Assembly (NCBI GenBank): GCA_002421585.1
Contig: DIKD01000112.1
Coordinates: 9,105 to 16,954, forward strand
Direction: 5' to 3'
Length of the DNA: 7,850 nt
Source: Dehalococcoidia bacterium UBA5627
GTDB lineage: Bacteria; Chloroflexota; Dehalococcoidia; Dehalococcoidales; UBA5627
The notes below the pieces were generated by a model. The model was not told the DNA's origin and did no database searches. It saw only the letters and a list, made by a program, of their open reading frames with translations. Shown here piece by piece: positions 6,659 through 7,850 of the stretch; the stretch's first letter is position 1; every line of letters begins with the position of its first letter. The translations under genes and the position numbers were made by a program.

Positions 6659-7117
6659 CACCCCGGCTCGGATACTCTGGCGGGCAGTTTGAGAGGTACT
6701 TTTCAGGCTCTGAGCATATTGATAATTGCCCTTGTAATCGGGATAGATATTATACTCACTCCACTGAGTATAATAGGAATGTTTGTTATTATAATTCTGT
6801 GCGGAATAGGCTTTTCCAGTATGAGTATGGCACTGGCTTCTCTTTTCCGTACGCGTGAGAGGATGATGGGGGTGGGGCAGGCAATCACTATGCCGCTCTT
6901 TTTCGCTTCAAGCGCCATCTACCCGGTATCGATTATGCCGGGCTGGCTACAGGTAATTGCTGTTGCAAATCCTTTAAGCTATGTGGTGGATGTGCTACGG
7001 TCTCTTTTAGTTATAGGGGATTTATCTGGGCTGGGATTGGATGTTCTGATACTGCTTGCTTCCGCGGCAGTTCTTTTATTCTTAGCAAGCCTGGGATTTA
7101 GGAGGATGCTGGTTTAA
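6659..7117 (+). pseudogene. 3' remnant of an ABC-2 type transporter permease
   Basis: The frame resembles the C-terminal part of ABC-2 permeases (drug or polysaccharide exporters of the DrrB type). It contains the usual IGFSSMSMALASLFRTRERM, MPLFFASSAIYPVSIMPGW and VANPLSYVVDVLRSLLV segments, and ends in a hydrophobic helix before FRRMLV. Full-length members have about 250 residues and six helices. Here only the last 142-152 codons exist, and the first two or so helices are missing. In the same frame a TAA stands at 6656-6658, just nine bases after the patatin stop, and homology-like sequence begins almost at once. A TTG at 6689 could start a 142-residue product, but no good ribosome binding site precedes it. 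No ATP-binding subunit gene is present. A deletion that removed the front of the gene next to the patatin gene is the simplest explanation. Confidence 0.8.
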
Positions 7118-7133
7118 ATTAAGGTTTGATACG

Positions 7134-7167
7134 AAAAAAATGGACGAGGATTGTCATTTCCTCGTCC
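7134..7167 (-). terminator. Intrinsic terminator of the leftward YbjQ operon
   Basis: GGACGAGGA (7142-7150) and TCCTCGTCC (7159-7167) form a perfect 9-bp stem with an eight-base loop. On the plus strand an A-run precedes it (7134-7140). Read leftward, the stem is therefore followed by ATTTTTTT. It lies 29 bases beyond the YbjQ stop. There is no T-run on the rightward side, so it serves the minus strand mainly. Confidence 0.9.
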
Positions 7168-7196
7168 GAACTCATTAATTAGCAACCTCTTTACTG

Positions 7197-7511
7197 TTAT
7201 TCCAAAACTACGCCCGTTCCGTAGGCGATAATTTCAGCGGCATTCTGCATTACCATTGCTGTATCGAATCGCATACAGATTACGGCATTGGCTCCCTTTT
7301 CCTGCGCGTCCTCAATCATTCTTTTCAAAGCCTGCTCCCTGGCTTCGGCCATCATCTTGGTGTATTCCGTAATTTCACCACCGACCATACCGCGAAATGC
7401 TGCCAGGACATCTTTCCCAAGATGCCTTGCCCGGATGGTACTGCCTTTAACCAGCCCTATTGAGCGTGAAATATTTCTTCCTGCAATTTCGTTTGAAGTA
7501 GCAATAATCAT
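7197..7511 (-). CDS. YbjQ-family (UPF0145/DUF74, heavy-metal-binding-domain) protein
   Basis: This 104-residue protein is a full-length YbjQ family member. Characteristic stretches are MIIATSNEIAGRNI (1-14), the LVKGSTIRARHLGKD segment (20-34), the FRGMVGGEITEYTKMMAEAR segment (39-58), and GANAVICMRFDT (73-84). Structures of the family show pentamers of a small alpha/beta fold. A metal-binding role is named in databases but poorly supported, so the function is open. It has no signal peptide and should be cytoplasmic. GGAG (7522-7519), seven bases before the ATG, supports the start. Its ATG overlaps the TGA of the upstream membrane-protein gene (ATGA), so the two are cotranscribed and translationally coupled. 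Confidence 0.92.
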   Translation of the reverse strand: MIIATSNEIAGRNISRSIGLVKGSTIRARHLGKDVLAAFRGMVGGEITEYTKMMAEAREQALKRMIEDAQEKGANAVICMRFDTAMVMQNAAEIIAYGTGVVLE

Positions 7512-7720
7512 CTGTCGACTCCTTTAAAATCATCTTTTTTATCCTGTTTCAGCTTATCTTTTATTACGATACCCAGCAGGATAACGCTTCCTACGATTAC
7601 GATACCGACAAGTATGCGAAGTAATATCGGTATCGAAGCCGCTAAAAAGAAGCCTTTGGCTATCCAGCCGACCAGTACCAGTATTGCCAGCCCGATTATT
7701 ACCAGAACGGCATTCGTCAT
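7508..7720 (-). CDS. Small two-helix membrane protein, coupled to YbjQ
   Basis: This 70-residue protein has two predicted membrane helices (about 4-22 and 29-50). A charged cytoplasmic-type tail follows, DKLKQDKKDDFKGVDR (55-70). I do not recognise a named family. The frame is convincing: AGGGGG lies seven bases before the ATG, and its TGA overlaps the ATG of the YbjQ gene by four bases. Close linkage suggests it may anchor or act with the YbjQ protein, but that is inference. The tail is rich in Lys and Asp and might bind a partner or the membrane surface. Confidence 0.8.
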   Translation of the reverse strand: MTNAVLVIIGLAILVLVGWIAKGFFLAASIPILLRILVGIVIVGSVILLGIVIKDKLKQDKKDDFKGVDR

Positions 7721-7797
7721 TTATATACCCCCTGTATGATATGGTTTTTACATTTCTTCAAGGCTAAATCTTTGTTGAAAAGTAATTGTTCTGACAT
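7717..7797 (-). CDS. Possible 26-residue small ORF at the head of the YbjQ operon
   Basis: A minus-strand ATG at 7797-7795 opens a 26-codon frame (MSEQLLFNKDLALKKCKN, then HIIQGVYK). Its TGA overlaps the ATG of the next gene as ATGA, the same arrangement that links the next two genes. AAAAGG lies six bases before the ATG, an acceptable ribosome binding site. Against it, the ATG directly follows a good -10 candidate (7798-7803), and a transcript from that promoter would start inside the ORF. I recognise no homologue. It is either a small coupled or leader peptide or a chance frame. Confidence 0.3.
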   Translation of the reverse strand: MSEQLLFNKDLALKKCKNHIIQGVYK

Positions 7798-7826
7798 AAA
7801 ATACCTTTTATTTCAGGATATGTCAA
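7798..7826 (-). promoter_or_regulatory. Candidate promoter of the leftward YbjQ operon
   Basis: On the minus strand a perfect -35, TTGACA (7826-7821), is followed after exactly 17 bases by TATTTT (7803-7798), a four-of-six match to the -10 consensus. Transcription would begin near 7790-7792 and give a leader of about 70 bases before the ATG at 7720. A small inverted repeat, ACATTT-TG-AAATGT (7830-7843), lies just upstream of the -35, where an activator or repressor could bind. Confidence 0.6.
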
Positions 7827-7850
7827 TATACATTTTGAAATGTGTAATGC

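Noticed and set aside
4366..7117. A combined defence or toxin-export system made of MATE, patatin and ABC permease
   Set aside because: Patatin-like enzymes occur in some anti-phage systems, but here there is no nucleotide cyclase or sensor gene. The ABC permease is a remnant, and the lipase matches the common RssA type.
7288..7527. 79-residue plus-strand frame
   Set aside because: It is antisense to the YbjQ gene, which has a clear family match, ribosome binding site and terminator on the minus strand.

Overview
The window looks like ordinary chromosomal housekeeping and accessory DNA from a Gram-positive-like or Chloroflexota-type anaerobe. A Dehalococcoidia-like genome is my best guess. 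It rests on an intergenic repeat of a style I associate with such genomes (121-171), a GIDE-LemA fusion, and an uncharacterised lipoprotein and TspO-like protein of types seen in anaerobes. This is inference from style, not proof. I see no phage, transposase, CRISPR array, rRNA or tRNA.

Layout, left to right. Positions 1-257 are mostly intergenic. They hold a possible minus-strand gene start that runs off the left edge, a hairpin repeat, and a promoter/palindrome region. A TrmH/SpoU-family RNA methyltransferase follows (258-1019). Next is a multi-pass TspO-like membrane protein broken by an in-frame TAG (1330-1332) and lacking its own stop. Its open frame runs into a lipoprotein gene (1951-2667) that has its own ribosome binding site and signal peptide. 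A strong intrinsic terminator ends this block (2695-2731).

A near-consensus promoter then sits so close to the next ATG that the mRNA is probably leaderless. It drives a membrane protein joining a GIDE (MUL1-like) domain to a LemA domain (2772-4094). A 271-base spacer with a palindrome and a terminator leads to a MATE-family efflux transporter (4366-5739). A patatin-like (RssA-type) lipase/esterase follows (5823-6647), then the 3' remnant of an ABC-2 transporter permease that has lost its front half (about 6659-7117).

The right end is transcribed leftward. A small two-helix membrane protein (7508-7720) and a YbjQ-family protein (7197-7511) overlap by ATGA and share a terminator at 7134-7167. 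Upstream lies either a good promoter or a 26-codon open reading frame coupled by a second ATGA; the two readings compete.

The genes do not form one pathway. Several deal with the envelope (lipoprotein, GIDE-LemA, MATE, patatin, ABC remnant, small membrane protein). Two broken membrane-protein genes in under 8 kb suggest local gene decay. I found no convincing evidence of a wholly new system. The best leads are the amber codon, the leaderless GIDE-LemA gene and the coupled small ORF.
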